From contig JABFSN010000011.1 of assembly GCA_013140575.1 (NCBI GenBank), forward strand, positions 20,179-84,178: 64,000 nucleotides of DNA, read 5' to 3'. This document shows positions 54,048 through 62,116 of this stretch, piece by piece (the first letter of the stretch is position 1; the number at the start of each line of letters is the position of its first letter). Below the pieces are notes generated by a model that ran no database searches, was not told the DNA's origin, and saw only the letters and a list, made by a program, of their open reading frames with translations. The position numbers were made by a program, and so were the translations under genes. This stretch comes from Phycisphaerales bacterium. Its GTDB lineage: Bacteria; Planctomycetota; Phycisphaerae; UBA1845.

Positions 54048-54943
54048 TGCGATCACTCGCGGCCGGCGTTCCCGGTTTCATGCCCGGGGCGAGATCGGGA
54101 AATGTCATCGGCGGCCGGGGAAGCGTCGCCATCGACTGGTTCTACGCTTCCGCACCGCCCTCGCCGCATCGTTCGGTGTGGGATGACATCTGGCGCCAGC
54201 CCGGGCTGCAAACCAAAGACGAACGCGTGCTGGACCGGGAGCGACGGGGTCCTCGCTGGGCGTTGATCAATGCCGCCGTGGAAACCGAATTCGGCAAGAT
54301 CTCCGGACTTCGGACCATTGAGTTGGGCAGCGGTCGCGGAGATCTTTCGACGCTTCTGGCCGGGAAAGGGGCCGATGTCACCCTTGTCGACGTGAGTGCG
54401 CCCGCCCTGCAGCACGCCGAAAGCCGGTTCCAACGGCACCGGCTCTCCGCGAGATTCGTTCAGGCGGACATCCGCTGCGATCTTGTCGATTTGCACGGCA
54501 GATTCGATGTGGCCACTTCTCTTGGAGTGATCGAGCACTTTCGTGGGTCAATGCGCGATCGCGTGATTCGCGCGCATTATAATCTCTTGCGCCCCGGCGG
54601 TGTCTGCATCATCGGCGTGCCCAATGCGGCCTGTCCGCCCTACCGGCTGTGGAAACTGTATCTGGAAACGGTCCGGTGGTGGCCCTACGGGATGGAGATT
54701 CCCTATACGCGGCGTGAGCTTGGCAGTCGCGCTCGGCGCAGTGGGTTTGAGCGAATCGACGTGCAGTGCACCGGATTCTGGCAGTCGGTCGGCGACTTCT
54801 GGTGCGGTGGACTGGCACATCGACACATGGATTGGGCGAATGTGCGCTCGCGGTGCGACCGATGGTGGGGCGCCAATCTGCTCTTGATCGCCCGCCGGCC
54901 AGGGGAAGGAAACCGGCAGAATTCATGCACGTCGTCTTTCTGA
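54044..54943 (+). CDS. Class I SAM-dependent methyltransferase of the polysaccharide cluster
   Basis: A 299-residue methyltransferase. TIELGSGRGDLSTLLAGKGA is the SAM-binding glycine motif and VTLVDVSAPALQHAESRF the acidic motif; DVATSLGVIEHFRG and LLRPGGVCIIGVP follow. It probably methylates a sugar or the growing glycan. ATG 54044 overlaps the stop of the glycosyltransferase (ATGA), and its end overlaps the next glycosyltransferase by 19 bp, so it is a tight part of the operon. Confidence 0.88.
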   Translation: MMRSLAAGVPGFMPGARSGNVIGGRGSVAIDWFYASAPPSPHRSVWDDIWRQPGLQTKDERVLDRERRGPRWALINAAVETEFGKISGLRTIELGSGRGDLSTLLAGKGADVTLVDVSAPALQHAESRFQRHRLSARFVQADIRCDLVDLHGRFDVATSLGVIEHFRGSMRDRVIRAHYNLLRPGGVCIIGVPNAACPPYRLWKLYLETVRWWPYGMEIPYTRRELGSRARRSGFERIDVQCTGFWQSVGDFWCGGLAHRHMDWANVRSRCDRWWGANLLLIARRPGEGNRQNSCTSSF

Positions 54944-56073
54944 CATACCGGTACTGGCCCGCGGTCGGCGGAGTCGAGAAGTATGTCTCGGAGCTGGGCC
55001 GCGCGCTGGTGTCGATGGGACACCGCGTGTCGGTGGTCACCGGCGCGCACGCCGCGGGGCTTCCACCGCGTGAATCGCGCGACGGCATTCAAATTCGGCG
55101 ACTGCCCGCTTATCGGTCCGCCCTGCGTTGCCGGTTTCATTTGTTGCGACTCCGTCAACTGTTCGCCGAGGCCGACGTCGTCCAGATCAGCGACGTGTTA
55201 ATGGCCGAGCAATACTTCACAACCGTGGGCTGGCTCCTTCCGCGGCGTCCCGTTTTTTTGACACGACACGGGTTGTCCTACCAATGCCCCGTTCCGGAGC
55301 GGGAAAAGCGTCGTGCCGGACGCGTGGCGTCGCTTGTCGATGGAGTCGTCGACGACGGACATTTCATCGCCAAGTGGCTGCAAGTGTGCCCGGGGACCGT
55401 GCTCGACCAGGGGCTCTCTCCTCCCGCCGATGAAATCCACCAGCGACGAGAGCCGTCGCCCGATTGCGCCGTCTTTGTCGGCCGACTGGATTGTGACACC
55501 GGCATTCGGCACTATATAGACGCCGTTGAACTGCTTGGACGCAACCATGGTCTAACGATGGATCTGGACGTCTACGGTGACGGTCCATTGAAATGCGAAT
55601 TGCAACGGCGGACGACGGCAAGTGCGTTGCCGGTGACTTTTCACGGCTGGGTGGAGAATGCCCAGGATCGCTTTGCCGATGGATGCTTCGCGTTCGCGTC
55701 CGGGCGGCTGGCCATTCAGGAGGCGATGGCGCGTCGACGGCTGGTGGTCGCCACCTGGGCCAATGCGCTAAAGCGAGACTATGTCCTGGAAGAAGCCTTT
55801 AGTCCGTTTCTCGTTGGCGCCGGTTCGCCTGCCGACATAGCGGCCGCTGTTGCACACCACGTCGCCCACGCGGATCATCGCTCCGCGCTGGTGGACGGAG
55901 CCTACGAGTACGTTCGTCGGCTGACATGGAATCGCACTGCCGACGGCTTTTTGTCCGTTTGGCGGGAACGACTGTCTTCGCGGCCGGTCGCGCGGAGCTG
56001 GCTAAACCGGGCCAGGCTGGCCGCTGAATTGGTCGGCGACTTCAAACCAGCACGCATCACGACACCATCATGA
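54925..56073 (+). CDS. GT4-family glycosyltransferase
   Basis: A 382-residue GT-B enzyme. The opening VVFLTYRYWPAVGGVEKYVSELGRALVSMGH is typical of GT4 (given here in part), with RHGLSYQCP as the acceptor region, and a C-terminal domain with VFVGRLDCDTGIRHYIDA and VYGDGPLKCEL. The E-x7-E region reads SGRLAIQEAMARRRLVVATW, with only the second Glu kept. ATG 54925 follows a GGGGAAGGAAACC site inside the previous gene. It overlaps the next gene by 4 bp. Confidence 0.88.
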   Translation: MHVVFLTYRYWPAVGGVEKYVSELGRALVSMGHRVSVVTGAHAAGLPPRESRDGIQIRRLPAYRSALRCRFHLLRLRQLFAEADVVQISDVLMAEQYFTTVGWLLPRRPVFLTRHGLSYQCPVPEREKRRAGRVASLVDGVVDDGHFIAKWLQVCPGTVLDQGLSPPADEIHQRREPSPDCAVFVGRLDCDTGIRHYIDAVELLGRNHGLTMDLDVYGDGPLKCELQRRTTASALPVTFHGWVENAQDRFADGCFAFASGRLAIQEAMARRRLVVATWANALKRDYVLEEAFSPFLVGAGSPADIAAAVAHHVAHADHRSALVDGAYEYVRRLTWNRTADGFLSVWRERLSSRPVARSWLNRARLAAELVGDFKPARITTPS

Positions 56074-57080
56074 ATCAGCCGCTGATTTCCATCGTATTGC
56101 CCACGTTACGGCGCGCACACTGCCTGGGTCGCGCGATTGAGTCCGTGTTGAATCAGACGTACGCGACGTGGGAACTGGTCATCGTGGACGGCGAGTCCAA
56201 TGACGGCACACGTGAACTCGTGGCGGGTTTCAATGGTCGGGCGGACGGTCGGTTACAGTTCATTGAACAAGCCAACGGCGGCGTCGGACCGGCCCGCAAT
56301 ATCGGAATCAACGCGGCCCGCGGCCATTACATTGCTTTTCTGGACTCTGATGACGAATTTCTGCCGACGAAACTGGAGCGTCAGTTGGCGTTAATTCGCC
56401 TGCGTCCCGAACTGGGGCTGATCTACGGCGATTATTCGTTCGTGGACCTGAACGGTCGGTTTCACCGCAGTACGTTTGATGAACTGGCTCCGCTGGCTCG
56501 ACTGGTGCCATCGGTCGCGGTTGGTCCGGGACTGCGTTTCTGCGGCGGCGAACTCTTTGAATACCTTATCCGACAGTATTTCATTGCCACGATCGTGGGG
56601 CTCGTGCGCCGCGACGTCCTCTCCGACGAGATTCGCTTCTGGGAGCAGGATATGTACGGCGGCGAGTGGCTGTTCTATCTGGATGTCTGCCGCCGCTGTC
56701 CCGCTGGGTATGTCGACGAGCCCCTCTGTCTGCACCACTTCACCGCCGGTAGTCTCTCGCGCACCTCGCGGTACCGTAATAGCGTTTATTTGCGACGACT
56801 CTTGCGCATCATGCGAGGCCGCTTCTCCGACGCGTCGCCGGCCTCCCGCGGGCATATTCGCCGCCAACTGTCCGACGTATGCCGGCAACTCGGGTACGAC
56901 AGCTATCGGTGCAGGGAATTCGGATCCGCCACCCGCTATTTTGCGGAGGCCGTGACCGGGCAGTGCGATTGGCGGACCCTCACCGCAGTGGCCGCTTCCG
57001 CCGGGCGCGTATTGACTACGATGGGCCGACCGGGCGACGAACCCCTCTTGCGTCCGGGTTGCGACCCGCTGCCGTCTTGA
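56070..57080 (+). CDS. GT2-family glycosyltransferase
   Basis: A 336-residue GT-A enzyme. ISIVLPTLRRAHCLGRAIES, VDGESNDGTRELV, the GGVGPARNIGINAARGHYIAFLDSDDEF donor-site block with the DSDD motif (shown in part), and a WEQDMYGGEWLFYLDVCRR region are typical. It is the fourth glycosyltransferase of the cluster and the last gene that overlaps its neighbour. No membrane span is seen. The sugar donor is unknown. Confidence 0.9.
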   Translation: MNQPLISIVLPTLRRAHCLGRAIESVLNQTYATWELVIVDGESNDGTRELVAGFNGRADGRLQFIEQANGGVGPARNIGINAARGHYIAFLDSDDEFLPTKLERQLALIRLRPELGLIYGDYSFVDLNGRFHRSTFDELAPLARLVPSVAVGPGLRFCGGELFEYLIRQYFIATIVGLVRRDVLSDEIRFWEQDMYGGEWLFYLDVCRRCPAGYVDEPLCLHHFTAGSLSRTSRYRNSVYLRRLLRIMRGRFSDASPASRGHIRRQLSDVCRQLGYDSYRCREFGSATRYFAEAVTGQCDWRTLTAVAASAGRVLTTMGRPGDEPLLRPGCDPLPS

Positions 57081-57123
57081 CTCGTGCCCGTTCACCCATT
57101 TGCCAATTCACACCGGAATCAGC

Positions 57124-58323
57124 ATGATGGCGACCGTGGACGTCCGAGCGAGGTCCGCGCTCGTGCGCGCCGTCGTTCCGTCGCCTGTGGAGCATGTTCC
57201 ATTCATGGTCGATGCACGCTTTTCAACGGGGGCGCCGCGCGCCTCGTTATGGAAGCTCTACGGGGCCGTCTTTTTCACATTCGCGCCCATGATGATTCTG
57301 TCCGTCACGGTGCCGGCCCATCGGCATCCTCCGGCCGCCCTGGCATTCTGGACCGTCGTCTCCGGCGGCGTCGCCGTAGTCTGGGCCGCGGCATTCATGC
57401 ACAATCCGAAACGGGCCTGGCTCGTTTTTCCGCTGCAAGTTGCGGTTGTCCTTCTCTTTGCGACTCGCCTGCTTCCCGGGATGTCCGTCGCCGGCGCCGG
57501 CGTCAGCTTCGTGGGCCTGGGAAGCGTCGCCCTGATCGTCGCCGGTTATGTCTTTTTCATTCTGTTCATCATGCAGGAAGGCGCGAGGACGCTACGCCTG
57601 CAGACGGAAATGCGTCTCGCGGGCAAAATTCATCAATCTCTGGTGCCGCCCATTGACTATCTGGACCACCGCATCCGCATCAGCGGAATTTCCGACGCAT
57701 GCAGCGAAATGGGCGGCGATCTGATCGACTGGCAAGCTCACCCCGGCGGCTGTGACGTCTACCTCGCCGACGTATCCGGGCATGGCGTTCGCGCCGGAGT
57801 GGTAATGGCCATGATCAAGAGCGCCGTCCACATGCGGCTGCGCAGCCCATGCGGACTGGCCGAACTCGCCAATGACGTGAATCAGGTGCTCTGCAAACTG
57901 TGCGAGCCCGGAATGTTCGCCACCTTCGCCGCCATCCGATTCGAGGAGACCGAGCGCACTCAATACGTACTCGCCGGCCACCACCCCATTCTACAGATTC
58001 ACGCGAGCACCGGAGCAGTCACGGAACTGGCCGACGCCGGGCTGCCCCTTGGCGTCGTCGCCGCCGAAACCTACCGGGCGGTGACCATCGTTCGCCGCCC
58101 GGGGGATCGGTTTTTCATCTTCACCGACGGATTGACGGAAGTATTCGACCGCCGCGGCGAACAACTCGGCCTCGAAGGGTTCCAGAAGATAATCCAGACG
58201 AACGCTTTCGGCGCGGATCCGGCGACGATCAACGCCATCGTGGAACTGGCCCGTCGGCACGCCGACGGCGGCCCGCAAACGGACGATCAATCCATTCTCG
58301 CAGTCACCGTCGGCGAGTGCTAA
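57124..58323 (+). CDS. SpoIIE/RsbU-type PP2C protein phosphatase with membrane N terminus
   Basis: A 399-residue protein. Residues about 38-155 hold four predicted membrane spans; a linker helix leads to a PPM phosphatase domain with RISGISDACSEMGGDLIDW (the first metal Asp), VYLADVSGHGVRAGVVMAMIK (second), and FIFTDGLTEVFDRRGEQLG with a final TDDQSILAV Asp. It dephosphorylates STAS-type antagonists. I start at ATG 57124, 43 bp after the glycosyltransferase. A STAS-kinase set at 42850-44151 is a possible partner. The pseudogene of hpt follows. Confidence 0.88.
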   Translation: MMATVDVRARSALVRAVVPSPVEHVPFMVDARFSTGAPRASLWKLYGAVFFTFAPMMILSVTVPAHRHPPAALAFWTVVSGGVAVVWAAAFMHNPKRAWLVFPLQVAVVLLFATRLLPGMSVAGAGVSFVGLGSVALIVAGYVFFILFIMQEGARTLRLQTEMRLAGKIHQSLVPPIDYLDHRIRISGISDACSEMGGDLIDWQAHPGGCDVYLADVSGHGVRAGVVMAMIKSAVHMRLRSPCGLAELANDVNQVLCKLCEPGMFATFAAIRFEETERTQYVLAGHHPILQIHASTGAVTELADAGLPLGVVAAETYRAVTIVRRPGDRFFIFTDGLTEVFDRRGEQLGLEGFQKIIQTNAFGADPATINAIVELARRHADGGPQTDDQSILAVTVGEC

Positions 58324-58337
58324 GCCTTCAAGCGACC

Positions 58338-58909
58338 ATGCTGTGCGACATTGAACACATCGTCTTTCGGTGCATCGCGGAAGGGCGACTGCGTCGATCG
58401 CCTCGCTGAATCAGTCCGCAACCGGCATCTCGGCTACGACCGACGGCTGGATCTGGTATCGATTCTCGCCAAGGCCATCGCTTTTCTGACCGACCTAATG
58501 CGCAAACTGCCGATAAGAACCACAATGGGAGCGATCGGCGTTTCGTGTCATCGACGGGGTGGCCGCGCCGCTCGTTACGACCCGGTTCAGCGGCGGCTAC
58601 GCTTGATGCGACGGAGGTGTTCCGATCGTCGACGACAATCTCGACACCAGCGAAACCCTGCGCTTCGTTCGGGCCGAAATCACAGGCCGACGGCCGCGAT
58701 CGGTCGAAACAACCATCCAGATTTAGAAACCCGGCAGGGTGCCCTCCGATGTCGCCGTTAAATTCGTGGGTTTCGACTTCAAAAACGTGTTTGTGGTCAG
58801 GCACGGACTTGATTATAATGGCCAACAACGCAACCGGCCGCGTCTCGCGCTGCCTCAACTCGAGCGCTACGCCGCGCAGCGCGAGCGCGAAGAAGAGTTA
58901 ATCACATGA
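58338..58909 (+). pseudogene. hpt: Decayed hypoxanthine phosphoribosyltransferase gene
   Basis: This stretch of 572 bp lacks an intact frame but aligns by eye to the whole enzyme over three frames. Frame 1: MLCDIEHIVFRCI to a TGA near 58407. Frame 2 (about 58384-58560): VDRLAESVRNRHLGYD, RLDLVSILAKAIAFLTDLMR, GAIGVS. Frame 3 (58620-58909): IVDDNLDTSETLRF (the PRPP-binding loop, normally DDIxDTGxTL), then TTIQI, an in-frame TAG at 58724-58726, KPGRVPSDVAVKFVGF, FVVRHGLDYNGQQRNRP. So it has at least two frameshifts and two stops. Its stop overlaps the PH-domain gene start (ATGA), so it was once in that operon. Confidence 0.75.
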
Positions 58910-59547
58910 CCGCGACGGCGGCCCTACCGACGCATCATTCGAACACCACCGCCACCGCCGGCGCCGCGCGCCGCGGATCGTTCCATCGCGCCGCCGCCAC
59001 GGTGCGCGCCCCGCACGAGGCGATTCCCCGCGCCGACGTGGCCATGATTCCGCAAACGCTGCTCGGCGGCGACGAGTCCATCCTATTCGCCATCAAGCCA
59101 TCGCTGTGGTTCGTCTTTTTCGATTCGGCCGTCTGGCTGGTGGGATGCCTGGTCGCCATTCTGTGCGGCTCCTGGATCGCACGCGTAACTCCGTCCATGA
59201 CCGAGCCGCAGGTCATGTCGGCCGTCCTGACCGTCGCCGGCATTCGCGTCGGAATCGCCCTGCTGCGCTGGGTCTCGAGATTCTACGTGCTCACCAATCG
59301 CCGCATGATGCGCATCCGCGGCGTCTTCAAGGCCGACGTGTTCGAGTGCCCATTGGTAAACATTCGCAACACCGTCGTCACCCACGGCTTCCCGGAGGCG
59401 TTGGCCAACCTGGGCACGTTGCATTTCATCATCTCCGAAAGCGGCGAATTCCGCGCCGCGTGGCGCAACCTGCCCCATCCCCACGACGTCCACGCCGAAG
59501 TCCGAAAAGCCATCCGCCGCGCCATCGACTGCCAGCCCCATCTGTAG
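58906..59547 (+). CDS. PH-domain membrane protein (bacterial YdbS/PH_2-like)
   Basis: A 213-residue protein. After a Thr/Ala-rich N terminus, two membrane spans follow (about 68-95 and 104-122), then a PH-like beta domain with RFYVLTNRRMMRIRGVFKAD, VFECPLVNIRNTVVTH and LGTLHFIISESGE. The YVLTNRR..R..G block is the family signature. It may organise membrane proteins. It overlaps the hpt pseudogene stop. Confidence 0.82.
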   Translation: MTATAALPTHHSNTTATAGAARRGSFHRAAATVRAPHEAIPRADVAMIPQTLLGGDESILFAIKPSLWFVFFDSAVWLVGCLVAILCGSWIARVTPSMTEPQVMSAVLTVAGIRVGIALLRWVSRFYVLTNRRMMRIRGVFKADVFECPLVNIRNTVVTHGFPEALANLGTLHFIISESGEFRAAWRNLPHPHDVHAEVRKAIRRAIDCQPHL

Positions 59548-59949
59548 AAACGGTCTCGATTAAAAGGACAGCGATAGTCCGACGTCGCGCCATGGATGGC
59601 GGTCCGGAACGGCGGATCAGAACCCGCCACGCGAGTGGCGGGCGGAACGGGACCGGCGTTCGTCGTAAGCGGACTCCGGGCGACGAGTCTGTTCGGCCAC
59701 GGACTGCCGTCCGGGGTTCTGCAACCGCTCGGCGAATCGACAGCAAGGCTCGGTCAATCCCCATCGCAGCACTGTCACGTCAGGCGTCGGTCGTTGCCGT
59801 TCCGCGACCGTGAACGCGATCGAGTAGCCAGCGTGACAGGAGCGCTACCGTGTACGCTCGCCAAATCGCAGATCGATCTTGACCGATAACATCCGTGTGC
59901 GTCCGCGCTTCGCCGACCGAAGACGTCGGACGCTTGGGGAACGGAATCG
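59548..59949. other. 402-bp gene-free segment
   Basis: No convincing gene. It holds a perfect hairpin, CCCGCCAC (59623-59630), loop GCGA, GTGGCGGG (59635-59642), a GNRA-type tetraloop hairpin that may end the PH-domain transcript. The short open frames across it lack ribosome sites and family features. A weak purine-rich site precedes the HDOD gene. Confidence 0.5.
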
Positions 59950-60828
59950 ATGACCGCCACGCTTGCGACCATTGACCATCTCGATATCCACGCGGCCGAA
60001 GAGGCCGTCGGCGTCCGCCCCGAAACCGCCCTGCGTCTGATGCAATTGGCCGCCGACGAAAAATCCCGCGTCGAAGAACTGCAATCCGTGATCGACGCCG
60101 ACCCCAGCATGACCATGCGCACCCTCAAACTCGCCAACTCCTCGTTCTACGGCATGCCCACGCGCGTTTCACGCACCGACAAAGCCATCACCATGCTCGG
60201 CGTCGCCACCATCGCCAAACTCGCGTCCTCCACGTCCGTCGAGTCCGCCTTCCGCGGCATCAAAATCGACGCCCCCGGCGTCAACGCGAAAACGCCCTGG
60301 CGTTACAGCTTGTCCGTGGCCTTCGCCACCGACGTCATCGCCGCCGAATGCACCGTCTCGTCGGCCGTCGGCGTCCGCCGGCTCAGCGCCGAGGCCTTCG
60401 TCACCGGACTGATCCACGACATCGGCACGCTGGTGCAGGCCAAACTGCACACCCAAGCGTTCAACGCCGCCGTCAACACGTCATTGAAAACCGGTCTGCC
60501 GCTGACCACCGTCGAGCGGCGTACCATCGGCATCGACCACGCCCAGATAGGCCTGCGGCTCGCCCACCATTGGTCGCTGCCCGAAACACTGGCCAGCGGC
60601 ATCGGATTCCACCACGACCCGCTCGCCGCCGAACCCGACCACCGCGCCCTCGCCTGCGTCATCCACCTCGCCGCCCAACTCGTCCGCCGCGCCGGAGTGG
60701 CCTCGTTCGACGGCGACGCGGACATGCCCCACGTCGAACCGGCCATGAACTTCCTGCACATCGACCCCCGCCGCGCCGACCACCTCGTCGCCGCCATCAC
60801 CCAACGCGTCCAATCCATCGACGTCTGA
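59950..60828 (+). CDS. HDOD-domain signalling protein
   Basis: A 292-residue protein with an HDOD domain (about residues 15-215): LRLMQLAADEKSRVEELQSV, DADPSMTMRTLKLANSSFYG, AITMLGVATIAKL, the HDIGTLVQAKL helix, and GIDHAQIGLRLAHHWSLP. HDOD domains are related to HD phosphohydrolases but usually lack full metal sites; here HD is kept in the LIHDIGT helix. They act in stress or c-di-GMP signalling. The gene stands alone between a hairpin-bearing gap and the repeat-rich tail. Confidence 0.88.
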   Translation: MTATLATIDHLDIHAAEEAVGVRPETALRLMQLAADEKSRVEELQSVIDADPSMTMRTLKLANSSFYGMPTRVSRTDKAITMLGVATIAKLASSTSVESAFRGIKIDAPGVNAKTPWRYSLSVAFATDVIAAECTVSSAVGVRRLSAEAFVTGLIHDIGTLVQAKLHTQAFNAAVNTSLKTGLPLTTVERRTIGIDHAQIGLRLAHHWSLPETLASGIGFHHDPLAAEPDHRALACVIHLAAQLVRRAGVASFDGDADMPHVEPAMNFLHIDPRRADHLVAAITQRVQSIDV

Positions 60829-60888
60829 ATGCGACCTCCCATCCCACCACGAAAGGTGCCGTCACATCCGTTCGCGCATTTCAGGGAG

Positions 60889-61075
60889 AATCATCCGCAG
60901 ATTTCGCAGATTGCCGCAGATTCTGTGCGCCGCGTTTCACCCGCCGTTTCTTTCCCTCTGCGAAATCTGTAGATCATCCCCTCCCTTCGCGCCTTGGCAG
61001 GGATCCAGTAGGGCGGGTTTCACCCGCCGATTCTTCGTCCCCATCTGCGAAATCCGTGCAATCTGCGGATCATCC
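60889..61075. repeat. CGCAGATT inverted repeats
   Basis: CCGCAGATTTCGCAGATTGC (60897-60916) is followed by two inverse partners, CTCTGCGAAATCTGTAGATC (about 60957-60976) and ATCTGCGAAATCCGTGCAATC (about 61044-61065). CAGATTTCGCAGA and TCTGCGAAATCTG are exact complements. The 22-bp palindrome (61008-61029) lies between the second and third. Confidence 0.65.
61008..61029 (+). repeat. 22-bp palindrome family, copy 4
   Basis: Plus-strand copy identical to those at 13031, 35273 and 41239. Part of the same palindrome (GTTTCACCCGCCG) also appears about 60 bp upstream. Confidence 0.8.
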
Positions 61076-61146
61076 TCTCCCACTGCGGCCCTCGCGGGAG
61101 CTGATTTGCGAGGGCAGGCGGCGGGCGGCAGGGGCGCGGGAATGAC

Positions 61147-61398
61147 TCGTCCGCTCCGTCGAGTAATTCGTCCGCTGGTCGGAGTGGGGCGTCCACCGGT
61201 GGGTGTGGAGCGGGCGTTGCTCGGCGGGGGTGATCCATTCCGGGGGGTGGCTGGTCCACTGCGAGCGGTGGGGCTTCCACTCCCGGGGGTGACGATTCCA
61301 CTCCAAGGCGTGGGTCATCCACTCCACGGCGTAGCCGGTCCGCTCCGGGGAGTGGAACCTCCACTCCCAAGCGGGGACGGTCCACTCCCGGCGTCGAA
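61147..61398. repeat. Minisatellite: 12 units of exactly 21 bp
   Basis: Twelve head-to-tail units each 21 bp long, with no indel, share the core TCCACTCC followed by GG.GTGG; the first three bases of each unit and the loop vary. Each unit is thus itself an imperfect inverted repeat (CCACTCC..GGAGTGG). Open frames run through it on both strands because 21 is a multiple of three and stops are absent, giving heptapeptide patterns in each frame. No single frame shows a good start. I treat it as non-coding. Confidence 0.85.
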
Positions 61399-61596
61399 AT
61401 GGCCGTTTGGGGCGGAGAACCGCGTTTTCCGGCGCTGGGAAGCGGTTCGGGCCTGGCAAACGCCATCGCACTTTCGCCCGTAAAGAAGCAATGCAAGAAA
61501 TCGGACGAGCCGTTGAATCGCGGGCGTCGCCGGAGTACCCTGTTACCGCCTTCGAAAATCCGGTCGAACGGGACCGCACATGTGATAACCCCGGTC

Positions 61597-61646
61597 GTGC
61601 GAGAATCCCTTCTCGCACGAACTTCCGCGGGAATCCCTTCCCGCGG
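61597..61646. repeat. Double-hairpin repeat, copy 2
   Basis: GTGCGAGAATCCCTTCTCGC and CCGCGGGAATCCCTTCCCGC palindromes in the same order and orientation as at 7293-7340. A three-hairpin element follows directly. Confidence 0.7.
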
Positions 61647-61658
61647 GCCGGGCGTATT

Positions 61659-61763
61659 CCGCCCCGAACGGGGCGGCGGATGGTAGCCACGGGTGGAGTC
61701 CGCCGCGGGCGGACGGAACCCGTGGTTCATGTTCCCCATGATCTCCCGCCCCGGCAGGGGCGG
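61659..61763 (+). repeat. Three-hairpin element, copy 4
   Basis: Hairpin CCGCCCCGAACGGGGCGG (61659-61676), spacer, GTAGCCACGGGT...ACCCGTGG with nested stem (61683-61725), spacer with GTTCCCCAT, hairpin CCGCCCCGGCAGGGGCGG (61746-61763). Same outer arms as copy 2 in the opposite orientation. Confidence 0.7.
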
Positions 61764-62116
61764 AGGAGTCATCGAGCGCGTCGCCGGACACGGATGAACG
61801 GTTCGGCCGGCGGTTGCGTTCCACCGGCGAGTGCATTCGTTCGGTTGGCATGTGGAGGAATGAAAACGTGTTGAATCCGGCCGACGAGCGGGCCGGCGAA
61901 AATCTGAATTGACGCGCGTGCGTCAAGACGCTGCTTCCGAGAAAACCGCCAAGTTTCAAAGATTAGGAGCAGTGCCTTGTGCCCGCGCCCCGAAAGGGGC
62001 GTCGGCCGGGGCACGTTCTATCTGCCCCTTGGCGGGGGTTCGCTGAGCGTCCTTGGTTCGACGCTCCGTTTTTTTTGCGCCGAGCACTTCGGCGCGCAAA
62101 CCGGAAAGGGCATCAC

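Noticed and set aside
59596..59889. A 97-codon open frame in the gap before the HDOD gene
   Set aside because: No ribosome site, no recognised pattern, and it runs across a perfect hairpin. It may be a remnant but I cannot support a gene.
61147..61398. CRISPR array
   Set aside because: The units are contiguous 21-bp repeats without unique spacers of constant length, and no cas gene is near.
61020..61772. Minus-strand frames through the 21-bp repeat with EW-type heptads as a repeat protein
   Set aside because: The frames start or end inside dispersed repeats and have no ribosome site, and several frames are open at once, as expected for a 21-bp unit. It could still be a gene fossil, so it is kept as a finding on the DNA only.
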